Assembly (NCBI GenBank): GCA_903907955.1
Contig: CAIVPZ010000140.1
Location: 31,646 to 95,645, forward strand
DNA: 64,000 nt
Direction: 5' to 3'
Source of the DNA: an uncultured Acetobacteraceae bacterium
GTDB lineage: Bacteria > Pseudomonadota > Alphaproteobacteria > Acetobacterales > Acetobacteraceae
The position numbers and the translations under genes are program-made. How positions within the stretch are numbered: position 1 is the first letter of the stretch; each line of letters begins with the position of its first letter. Under the pieces are notes generated by a model. That model saw only the letters and a list, made by a program, of their open reading frames with translations, was not told the origin of the DNA and ran no database searches. Below are positions 34,108 through 41,598 of the stretch, in pieces.

Positions 34108-35554
34108 CCCGGAGATCGACCTGCTGGCGATCAATCGGGGAACTGTGGCTGCGCCGGCAGGCTGCGGAAAAACCCATCTGATCGCTGACGCGCTCAAGCG
34201 GCATAATGCCGCCAAACCGATCCTGGCCCTCACGCATACCAACGCCGGCGTCGCCGCGTTGCGTGGTCGTCTCGATAAGGCGGGGGTGCCCTCCCGCGCC
34301 TATCGTCTGGCGACGCTCGATGGCTGGGCGATGCGCCTGATTGGCACGTTTCCGGCACGCAGCGGGGTCGATCCGGCGGTTCTCAAGCTGAACAATCCGG
34401 GAAAGGACTATCCCGCCATCCGGCAAGCCGCGTGGACACTGCTTTCGGGCAGCCACGTGGCGGATATTCTTTCGGCCAGCTTCTCTCGTTTGATCGTCGA
34501 CGAATATCAGGACTGCAATTTCGCGCAGCACGCGATGATGACCTGGGTCGCTCAAACGCTGCCAACCTGTGTGCTCGGTGACCCGATGCAGGCCATCTTC
34601 GGCTGGCAAGGCGTAAAAATGCCAGACTGGGATACCGACGTCTGTAAGTACTTTTCTCTTGCCGGTGAACTACAAACCCCTTGGCGATGGACGAATGCCG
34701 GCACCGAGAAATTCGGCCGCTGGCTACTCGATGTCCGCCACGCGTTGAGAGATGGACGTCCGGTGGATCTTCGTGGTGCGCCGCCGGAAGTTACGTGGAT
34801 ACACCTGGACGGTTCGGAGGATCGCGTCCGCCAGCTTCGCGCCGCTGGCGTGCGGCCGGCCGACAAAGACGGTTCAGTGCTAATCATCGGCAACAGCAAA
34901 TCGCCGCCCAGCCAGCGAGACTTTGCCGCGCAAATACGCGGAGCCATCACAGTCGAATCCGTCGATCTTCGCGATACGGTTGATTTTGCCCGCCGTCTCG
35001 ATTTTGGCCGTTCGGATGCGCTGGACCAGGTTGTTAATTTTGCTGGGAATGTCATGACCAACGTCGGCGCGGCAGACCTCCTGAAGCGGGTCGACATTCT
35101 CGAACGTGGGACAGGCCGAAGGGAGGCCTCGGAAGCAGAGCAGGCCGCACTGCGCTTCAAGACTTCGCCGTCCCCGGCTAACGCCATCGCTCTCCTGTCG
35201 GAGCTTTCCAAGCAAGGTGGCGTCGGCACACATCGCCCCACAATCCTCAGGGCGGCCATTTCTGCCTTGCAGTCCTGCGACGCCAGCGACCCTGCGTCGT
35301 TCTACGAATCTGCTGTTCGAGCTCGGGAGCAGAACCGCCTTCTCGGTCGCCCTCTGCCGAAACGCGCAGTTGGAAGCACGCTCCTGCTCAAGGGGTTGGA
35401 AGCGGATACATCCGTGATCCTGAATGCAGCTGATCTCGAAGCGCGCGACCTCTATGTCGCAATGACCCGGGGATCGAAGCGGCTGGTGGTGTGTTCGGGC
35501 ACGCCGGTGCTGACACGATCCCCAAGAAGTTATAAATTCGCTCCTTTTCATTGA
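34100..35554 (+). CDS. gajB: GajB-like UvrD-type helicase (Gabija)
   Basis: 484 residues, matching the approximately 490 of GajB. SF1A helicase motifs: TVAAPAGCGKTHLIADA (about residue 15), ALTHTNAGVAALRGRL, LIVDEYQDCNFAQHAMM (about 133), CVLGDPMQAIFGWQG, and near the C-terminus LLLKGLEADTSVIL and DLYVAMTRGSKRLVV. GajB acts with GajA in a supramolecular complex that degrades or nicks phage DNA. The 8-base overlap with gajA and matching sizes support a two-gene Gabija system. The following 190 bp to the hairpin at 35748 hold no gene. Confidence 0.85.
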   Translation: MPDPEIDLLAINRGTVAAPAGCGKTHLIADALKRHNAAKPILALTHTNAGVAALRGRLDKAGVPSRAYRLATLDGWAMRLIGTFPARSGVDPAVLKLNNPGKDYPAIRQAAWTLLSGSHVADILSASFSRLIVDEYQDCNFAQHAMMTWVAQTLPTCVLGDPMQAIFGWQGVKMPDWDTDVCKYFSLAGELQTPWRWTNAGTEKFGRWLLDVRHALRDGRPVDLRGAPPEVTWIHLDGSEDRVRQLRAAGVRPADKDGSVLIIGNSKSPPSQRDFAAQIRGAITVESVDLRDTVDFARRLDFGRSDALDQVVNFAGNVMTNVGAADLLKRVDILERGTGRREASEAEQAALRFKTSPSPANAIALLSELSKQGGVGTHRPTILRAAISALQSCDASDPASFYESAVRAREQNRLLGRPLPKRAVGSTLLLKGLEADTSVILNAADLEARDLYVAMTRGSKRLVVCSGTPVLTRSPRSYKFAPFH

Positions 35555-35747
35555 TCATCGTCTGATTGCCTCGTACTCGGAGGAAATAGGGCTGCTCAGT
35601 GTGGTGCAGCCGGACTGGCGCAGAAATCCTGAATGTCGCTTTTCCGAGCACGGCTAACGTCTGCCTGCGGTTATTGCGTCGGTTACGCTGAATGGCCGAC
35701 GTGGGTGCAATCAAGCCATAGGTGAGGTGAAAGCACTATGTGAATTT

Positions 35748-35767
35748 GGGGCGGCTGTTGCCGCCCC
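35748..35767. terminator. Hairpin downstream of the parB-like gene
   Basis: A perfect stem GGGGCGGC-TGTT-GCCGCCCC lies 11 bp past the minus-strand stop at 35779. There is no real T-run after it on the minus strand, so it may act as a weak or Rho-assisted terminator. It separates the Gabija operon from the convergent ParB gene. Confidence 0.5.
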
Positions 35768-35778
35768 ACACACGCGCG

Positions 35779-37869
35779 TTATTCCGCCGCGATGGCGTGC
35801 GGCTCCGGTTCTTCGAGATCGGTAGCGCCGGTCTCATCCTTCTCGCCGGCCAGGAAGTCCGGCAGGGCCTCCGCCTCGCCCGCCGGTTCGTCAGTCATTG
35901 TTTCGGAGTGCGCGAGACGCAGCGGCTCCGGCAGCCAGCCGGTGCCGTCCAGCAGCCGTTCGGCCTCCTTGGCCATCTCGGCCTTCTTGAGGTGGTCGAG
36001 GAGCTGTGCGGAATGCTCGCCCTTTGCCTCCCGCACCGCTTCAAGGATGCGGGCCTTCGGCACCCGGCCAAGATAGGTATCGACAGTCGGTTTCCATCCC
36101 GCGGCGGCCATGTCGAGACCCACGGCCCGAGCGAGCTGATCGCCGTGGGCAAACACATCCAGCCGGCGGTTCCATGGCTCCTTCACCACGTTGACGGTGA
36201 GCGAGGCGCAGTGAGCGAAGAGCGCGCCCTGGCTGTTGCTGTCGAACGCCGTCAGCGTGTCCCAAAGATCGGCTGGGGTCTCCGGCAACTGCTTGGCCCA
36301 CTGCGCGTGGCGCGCGTCGATGGCCTTCGCCGAAGCGGTCTCGGCAAGACCGGGCGCCTGTGCCGAGAAACCCGAATGCTTCGCCGTGATCTCCAGGCAG
36401 GTGCTGGCGGCGTAACGGTAGAAGGCATTGAGGCACAGGGCGTGCAGCACGGCCCGGAACGCCACCTGCGGATCGTTCGCCACGCCATCGCGCAGCGCCA
36501 GGGTGCGGTGGGCGGTCAACTCCGTCACCAGGCGGTCGGACAACGGCCGGATGGTGTCGTCTTCCTCCGGGGCTTCAGTCTCGGGCGCTGTCGGCGCGCC
36601 GCCGATGGTGATGACGGCGCGCTGTACCGGTATCTCTGTGCTTGCCGGTTCCGGCGCTTCGTCGGGCCGGGGCGGAATCGGTTCGACCGGCGCCTCGTCC
36701 TCGGGTCGGACGAAGCCGCGCTCGACCCGCAATGCGCCATCGCTATCGATGCTGACGAAAATGCCGGCGCGGGCGATGTCGGCGGAATCGAATCGGACCG
36801 GCCGATTCTCGAACACCGACTTGGCGGTCTCGATCTCGGCGAGGCGCTGATCGACCGCCTCGGGCAAGTCGTCGGCGCCGGCATACTCGGCCTCTAGCGT
36901 CTCGTATTCGGTCTGTAGCGCCTCGAAGGTGGCCGCCTCCTCCTGGGTGAGTTCGGTGGTCTCGCCGGCCAGGCGTCGCAGACCGGCGCTATGGCCGTAG
37001 GGGAAGTCGGTCGCCACCGCGATCCACTTCCAGCCCTCATCGCGCAAGACTTCGGCTTCGGCCTGGAGCTTCCCGGTCACCAGCCGATCGAGCAGCGCCG
37101 GGTCCTGCAGCCAGCCGCCGTCATCGTGCTGGAACAAATCGCGCATCACCACGCCACCCGCCGCCTCGTAGACGTCGGTGCCGACGAACAACGCGCGCCG
37201 GTCGGATGCCCTGACGGCCCCTTCGGTGAGCTGGCGGCGGATCAAGTAGGGCTCCTTGTTGTAGCTCCGCGAAACGGAATCCCAGACCTGCTCCTGCCGG
37301 GCACGGTCGGGTGTGACGGTGAAGGCCATCAATTGCTCCAGCGTCATGCCGTCCTCGGCATAGGTGTCGAGAAGCTTGGCCGACACCGCGGCGAGACGCA
37401 GGCGCTGTTTCACCACGGTCGGGTTCACGAAGAACCGTGCCGCGATCTCGTCGTCGCCGAGTCCCTTATCGCGCAACGCCTGGAAGGCGCGGAACTGGTC
37501 GAGCGGATGGAGCCCGACGCGTTGGACGTTCTCGGCCAGCGAATCCTCCTCGGCAATGCCGCCCTCGCGCAGCACGCAGGGGACCGGCGCGGTCTTCGCC
37601 AGACGCTTCTGCTTGACCAGCAGTTCGAGCGCCCGGAAGCGCCGGCCGCCAGCCGGGATTTCGAACATGCCGGTCTCCTGGCCTTCGGTGTCGAGAACCG
37701 CCCGAACGCTGAGGCTCTGCAAGAGCGTGCGTCGGGCGATGTCCTCGGCCAGTTCCTCGATCGAGACGCCGGCCTTCACGCGCCGGACGTTCGCCTGGCT
37801 GAGCACCAGCTTATTGAAGGGGATGTCGCGCGAGGCGCTGAGAGTGATCTTCTGAACGGCGGTAGCCAT
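35779..37869 (-). CDS. ParB-like nuclease-domain protein (large ICE type)
   Basis: 696 residues from ATG 37869 (MATAVQKITLSASRDIPFNK). Residues about 15-130 are a ParB N-terminal domain: NKLVLSQANVRRVKAGVSIE, IPAGGRRFRALELL, and AEEDSLAENVQRVGLHPLDQ. A KorB/HTH-like segment follows (GDDEIAARFFVNPTVVKQRL). The remaining approximately 500 residues are specific to conjugative elements. Large stand-alone ParB-like proteins of this type lack a ParA partner and may process or regulate DNA during transfer; function is not established. The leader carries the type A hairpin. Confidence 0.9.
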   Translation of the reverse strand: MATAVQKITLSASRDIPFNKLVLSQANVRRVKAGVSIEELAEDIARRTLLQSLSVRAVLDTEGQETGMFEIPAGGRRFRALELLVKQKRLAKTAPVPCVLREGGIAEEDSLAENVQRVGLHPLDQFRAFQALRDKGLGDDEIAARFFVNPTVVKQRLRLAAVSAKLLDTYAEDGMTLEQLMAFTVTPDRARQEQVWDSVSRSYNKEPYLIRRQLTEGAVRASDRRALFVGTDVYEAAGGVVMRDLFQHDDGGWLQDPALLDRLVTGKLQAEAEVLRDEGWKWIAVATDFPYGHSAGLRRLAGETTELTQEEAATFEALQTEYETLEAEYAGADDLPEAVDQRLAEIETAKSVFENRPVRFDSADIARAGIFVSIDSDGALRVERGFVRPEDEAPVEPIPPRPDEAPEPASTEIPVQRAVITIGGAPTAPETEAPEEDDTIRPLSDRLVTELTAHRTLALRDGVANDPQVAFRAVLHALCLNAFYRYAASTCLEITAKHSGFSAQAPGLAETASAKAIDARHAQWAKQLPETPADLWDTLTAFDSNSQGALFAHCASLTVNVVKEPWNRRLDVFAHGDQLARAVGLDMAAAGWKPTVDTYLGRVPKARILEAVREAKGEHSAQLLDHLKKAEMAKEAERLLDGTGWLPEPLRLAHSETMTDEPAGEAEALPDFLAGEKDETGATDLEEPEPHAIAAE

Positions 37870-37955
37870 GTCGGATTCTCCGTGACGGGCGGCCGAAAGA
37901 CCCTCTCTCGACCTCCAACCCGTCACGAAAACCGGCGCAGCCCTCTTACTCTCCC
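37870..37955 (-). promoter_or_regulatory. Type A leader hairpin upstream of the parB-like gene
   Basis: On the transcript GTGACGGG (37926-37919) pairs perfectly with CCCGTCAC (37889-37882) across a 29-nt loop that contains CGAGAGAG (37910-37903). The Shine-Dalgarno GGAG (37881-37878) follows directly after the stem, 9 bases before the ATG. A GA-rich block (AGGGAGAGTAAGAGGG) lies just upstream at about 37940-37955. Confidence 0.7.
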
Positions 37956-38362
37956 TGCGCCAGATCAGCCGAAGGCGGCAGGTTGAACACTTCCGCGCCC
38001 GCCGCTCGGTAGGCTTCAGCCACGAAGGCGAGCGGCGCGTAAGAGAGCGCATGGTAGGGCGGCGAACTCGGCGCCTCGCCGACCGCAATCATCGGGCCGC
38101 GTACAGCGAGCGCCCAGGCCGTTTCAAACGGCACGTTCCGGCTATCGATCACTGGGAGACCGGCAGCAATTGCCGCGGCTTTCACGACATCCTCGGCGCA
38201 GCAACTCCGGCGACGTCGCTCGAAATGAAGCGTCGCGCCGCCGCGACCGATGGAGAGGTGGCCGCCCTCGGTCGCCAGAGCCCGGGCGATATAGGCGTCG
38301 TATTCGCACGTTTGTGCGAAGCCGCTTTTCCGGGGGGCCGGCTCTGTGCTCTCGCTCATCAC
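37946..38362 (-). CDS. Hypothetical protein between ardC and parB-like gene
   Basis: 138 residues. It contains SGFAQTCEYDAYIARALA, TLHFERRRRSCCAEDVVKAA and PPYHALSYAPLAFVAEAYRA, with no recognised catalytic motif. Start 38362 overlaps the ardC stop, so it is translated with ardC. Its 3' end lies inside the GA-rich start of the parB-like leader. Small partners of this type recur beside ardC in alphaproteobacterial elements. Function unknown. Confidence 0.75.
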   Translation of the reverse strand: MMSESTEPAPRKSGFAQTCEYDAYIARALATEGGHLSIGRGGATLHFERRRRSCCAEDVVKAAAIAAGLPVIDSRNVPFETAWALAVRGPMIAVGEAPSSPPYHALSYAPLAFVAEAYRAAGAEVFNLPPSADLAQGE

Positions 38363-39306
38363 GCGGCCTCCTGCTCGGTGTCGAGCGCGAGGCCGGCGCC
38401 TTGCCGGAAGGCGAGCAGATAGTCCGCTGCCTTGGACGCCGCGCTCGCCGCCCGAACGACCGCGCGGTTGTCCTCACGCAGAACCTCCAGCCAGGAGCCG
38501 ATATAGTCCGCGTGCCGTACTGTCGGGACGATTCCCAGCGTTGCGCAGCAGAAAGCGGAGGTCATTTCTGCGCAGAGCTCCTCGCGCGCATAGGATTTCG
38601 AGCCGAACCCGCCTGACAGGTCCCGCGCCAACCGGGATGGATGGCCCGTCCAGTGGCCCAGCTCGTGCAGCGCCGTACGATGCCAGTTGATTGGGTCGAA
38701 ATAGCTCTCCGGCCTTGGCGTCTGGATGTAGTCGAGCCCGGGCGCGTAGAAGGCCTTGTCGCCGCCAAGGCGTAGATCGGCGCCGCTGGTGCGGATCAAG
38801 GCCTCGACGTCGGGCACGATCAACCCTTCGGGGACCGGCGGCGGGACAGTGACCAGATCTTCCGGCAGGCCTTCGCATTGCCCGGCGTTGAAGACCGTGA
38901 AACGTTTGAGGAACGGGATGGCCACGGCTTCGTCGCCGGTCTCGCGGCAGCGGCGACGTTCATCATCTGGAACGAAACGGTCGGCATAGACGACAGTTGT
39001 TCCCCGTTCGCCTTTGCGCACATTGCCACCGAGACCGAGCGCTTGGCGAAAAGTCAGCCAGCTTTGTGTCGCGAAGCCGTGCTGGACGACCGCGCCCCAA
39101 AGAATGAGCACGTTGATGCCCGAGTAACTGCGGCCTGTGCCGGCGTTCTTCGGCATGGCGAGCGGCGCGGAGACGCCGTTCGAGCCCCAGGGCTGGACCC
39201 AGGGCAGTCGCCCGGCTTCGAGCTCGGTGATGATCTTGTTGGTGATTTCCTCATAGAGGCTCACCCGGTCCTGACCGGGGCGAGCGCGCGCGGCAGAATG
39301 TGACAT
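38359..39306 (-). CDS. ardC: ArdC antirestriction protein
   Basis: 315 residues. The N-terminal ssDNA-binding domain (DUF1738) shows SLYEEITNKIITELEAGRLP followed by WVQPWG, GRSYSGINVLILWGA and SWLTFRQALGLGGNVRKGER. The C-terminal metalloprotease-like domain has HRTALHELGHWTGHPSRLAR (HExxH) and ARELLCAEM-like YAREELCAEMTSAFCC. ArdC proteins protect incoming single-stranded plasmid DNA from restriction. It is the first gene of its operon and has the type A leader hairpin. Confidence 0.95.
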   Translation of the reverse strand: MSHSAARARPGQDRVSLYEEITNKIITELEAGRLPWVQPWGSNGVSAPLAMPKNAGTGRSYSGINVLILWGAVVQHGFATQSWLTFRQALGLGGNVRKGERGTTVVYADRFVPDDERRRCRETGDEAVAIPFLKRFTVFNAGQCEGLPEDLVTVPPPVPEGLIVPDVEALIRTSGADLRLGGDKAFYAPGLDYIQTPRPESYFDPINWHRTALHELGHWTGHPSRLARDLSGGFGSKSYAREELCAEMTSAFCCATLGIVPTVRHADYIGSWLEVLREDNRAVVRAASAASKAADYLLAFRQGAGLALDTEQEAA

Positions 39307-39390
39307 CGGAGGTCTCCGCGACGGGCGCCGCGAGCCTCTCTCGCGATCCTAACCCGTCACGGCCAACCCGGCCGATCTCTCACTCTCGGG
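39307..39390 (-). promoter_or_regulatory. Type A leader hairpin upstream of ardC
   Basis: On the transcript GTGACGGG (39360-39353) pairs with CCCGTCGC (39325-39318). One U-G wobble replaces the U-A pair of the parB-like copy, so the stem is kept although the sequence changed. The 27-nt loop contains CGAGAGAG (39343-39336). GGAG (39317-39314) follows the stem, and a GA-rich GAGAGTGAGAGAT block lies upstream at about 39375-39388. Confidence 0.7.
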
Positions 39391-39395
39391 GCGTT

Positions 39396-39465
39396 GCGGG
39401 GTATCCCCCGCAGAAGGGGTCGGACGAGACGCCTACTGGCTCGTCCGCAGGGGAAGGCCTTCCCC
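39396..39465. repeat. Cluster of three perfect hairpins upstream of ardC
   Basis: GCGGGG-TATC-CCCCGC (39396-39411), CGGACGAG-N11-CTCGTCCG (39421-39447) and the 16-bp palindrome GGGGAAGGCCTTCCCC (39450-39465) lie in tandem. The first is preceded by CGGGGCGTTGC, also present at the start of the hairpin cluster at 63578. The remaining sequence to 39620 has no supported gene. Confidence 0.65.
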
Positions 39466-39620
39466 CGAAAAGGCTACCTTTCCAACGTTCAATCCCGGGG
39501 CGTGAGAAAACCTATGCCCAATCGGGCGTAGGGCATGAAACTGGCGTTCGACAGTGCCGATCAAAACTGCCCAACCGGGTGTGCTGGATCTTCGAACGGT
39601 TGGAGGCGGCGGGATTTTCA

Positions 39621-39690
39621 CGCATTTAAGATGCGCGAAAATTCTTGACTTCCTAGGCCGAGCATGGAATTAAGGCGCATCTCAGGTGCG
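39621..39690 (+). promoter_or_regulatory. Double operator and promoter of the HipA gene
   Basis: Two copies of CGCAT-N5-(A/G)TGCG lie at 39621-39635 and 39676-39690, 55 bp apart (about five helical turns). Between them is TTGACT (39645-39650) with AATTAA 17 bp later as a possible -35/-10 pair. The second copy covers the region just before the start codon. This resembles autoregulated toxin-antitoxin promoters. Confidence 0.6.
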
Positions 39691-39700
39691 GGATAATTCT

Positions 39701-41545
39701 ATGGCCTTACACTTGGTCGGGGAGACGATCGATGCCAAGCGGGCGCACCTTCGAGCCCAATCGGGCGAGCTGATCCAGCTTGTCCGGGGAGTGTATGTCG
39801 ATGATGACGGGAATGCGGAGACTGCGGTCCTTAGCCACGCCGTTCGCATCGCCCATTATCTTTACCCAAACGCGTACCTCTCGTCAGCAAGTGCGGCTCT
39901 TCTCGCGCCGACGCCAGACGGACGGCTTTTCATCAGTGGTCGGCGTAATCAACGCACGCGCCTGCGCAACCTTGAGATCGTCCAGAATGAGGCGCCGCCG
40001 CATCCGTCAACCGCCGTCGCGGTGGTTGGCGACGATCTGGGGGAGTTGCGCATCGATGTATCGTCGCCGCGTCAGCGGTTCCTGGAAGCCTTTCGGCTGA
40101 GGAGCGAACACGCCAGCGCGGTTACCGCGAACATGCGAACCCAGATGGCGGCGCGCTTGGTTGAAGAACACGGTTCCGCTCGGGCCGCGGCCGACGCGGT
40201 TTGGGCTCTGGCGCGAGAGAATGCCTGGTATCGCGAAGGTGAAGGCGCTGAGCGCTTCCTCCTGGTCCAGCCTGGAACGGCCAAGGCTCCCGCCAACAAG
40301 GCGGCGCTTGACCTATTGGTCGCTTGGCATGGCGAGTTTCTCGGCCGACTAACGCATGATGGCTTCGAATGGCGATGGAAACCGCAAAAGCGTTCAGGGC
40401 CGGCGCTGGTGCGGGAGACAACGCCGGGAAAGCTTCCGGCTTTCATCGAGTCGCTCCTGCCTGAAGGTTGGCTCGCGCAGGTTTTGCACGAACGCGACGA
40501 ACGCGAGGCGCTTCGTCGAGGCCGGCGCTATATGTCGAACATCGTCATCGTCCAAAACCGTGCGGAATTGGCAACCTTGCCAGCCGACGTTCTTGCTACG
40601 CCGCTTGCCGCATTCGCAGATGCCGGCCGGTTCACTGGGCGTTATGGAGGGCCGGCGCGCGGGGAGATCGAGGAGACCTTCGAACAAAAGCTCGCAAGGA
40701 TCTATGAGCGCGCCGAGACGCCTCGCCTGTCGGGCGTTCAGATCAAGGCTCCGATGAGCCTCCTCGCCGATGGCGATCTTGTCCCGGCGATCGATCAGCC
40801 GTTCACGCACATTCTTAAACCGGCCGGCACGGCGGGGTATGAGACGCTGCCTGTCGTTGAATGGCTTTGCCTCGAGTTCGGCCGCGCCGCTGGCTTCGAT
40901 GTGCCATCGGCGGCGTTGATCGAGATGCCGGACGGCATGTTACCGGCCTTGGTGGTTGAGCGTTTCGATATCCGCCGTGGCCCACAGGATCAGCGCCGCC
41001 TGGCTCTGGAGGACTTTTGCTCCATTTTGGATCTTCCGGCCTCGGCGAAATACGACGGCACAATCGAACGCATGGCAAGGAGCCTGCGCCCACTATCGAC
41101 GGACCCGGCCGCTGACCTCAACACCCTGTTCCGGCGCGCGATCTTCGCCTGGCTGATCGCAGATGGCGACATGCACATGAAGAATCTTGCGCTGCTGAAG
41201 ACCGCTGACGCTGGCGCGAAGGCGTTCACTACAGTGCGTTTCGCACCGCTCTACGACGCTGTCACTACGAGAGTCTTCCCCGGCCTTGGCAATGACCGCA
41301 TGGCTTTGAAGCTCAACGGCAAGGATGACCGCCTCAACGCGCAGGACTTCCTTGCCCTGGCGCGGACAATTGGCCTGACGGCCGGCGACGCTGGGGCGGC
41401 AATAACTGAACTCGCCGCGCGGCTGTCCGAGCGCGCGCTCACGCTGCGCCTGCCTGATTTCGCGGGCCACGCCGAAGCGGCAAAATCTGGGCAAGGGAAG
41501 CTGATGGCCATTGTCAGCGAGCGATCTGCAGCAATCGCCGGATAG
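39701..41545 (+). CDS. hipA: HipA-type kinase with N-terminal AbiEi-like extension
   Basis: 614 residues from ATG 39701; a GTG at 39686 would add five. Standard HipA proteins have about 440. The C-terminal approximately 420 residues are HipA: LPEGWLAQVLHERDEREALR, RLSGVQIKAPMSL, HILKPAGTAGYETLPVVEWL, VERFDIRRGPQDQRRLALED, DGDMHMKNLALLKT (catalytic loop, about 487) and FAPLYDAVTT. The N-terminal approximately 190 residues (GELIQLVRGVYVDDDG, then YLYPNAYLSSASAALL) look like the winged-helix start of AbiEi-type antitoxins. There is no separate hipB, so the fused part may supply DNA binding and toxin control. HipA kinases phosphorylate tRNA synthetases and cause dormancy. Confidence 0.88.
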   Translation: MALHLVGETIDAKRAHLRAQSGELIQLVRGVYVDDDGNAETAVLSHAVRIAHYLYPNAYLSSASAALLAPTPDGRLFISGRRNQRTRLRNLEIVQNEAPPHPSTAVAVVGDDLGELRIDVSSPRQRFLEAFRLRSEHASAVTANMRTQMAARLVEEHGSARAAADAVWALARENAWYREGEGAERFLLVQPGTAKAPANKAALDLLVAWHGEFLGRLTHDGFEWRWKPQKRSGPALVRETTPGKLPAFIESLLPEGWLAQVLHERDEREALRRGRRYMSNIVIVQNRAELATLPADVLATPLAAFADAGRFTGRYGGPARGEIEETFEQKLARIYERAETPRLSGVQIKAPMSLLADGDLVPAIDQPFTHILKPAGTAGYETLPVVEWLCLEFGRAAGFDVPSAALIEMPDGMLPALVVERFDIRRGPQDQRRLALEDFCSILDLPASAKYDGTIERMARSLRPLSTDPAADLNTLFRRAIFAWLIADGDMHMKNLALLKTADAGAKAFTTVRFAPLYDAVTTRVFPGLGNDRMALKLNGKDDRLNAQDFLALARTIGLTAGDAGAAITELAARLSERALTLRLPDFAGHAEAAKSGQGKLMAIVSERSAAIAG

Positions 41546-41598
41546 CGTATTGATGTGAACCCACCCAACCCACGGCGTGGGCGCGACCTTGGTCCGAG

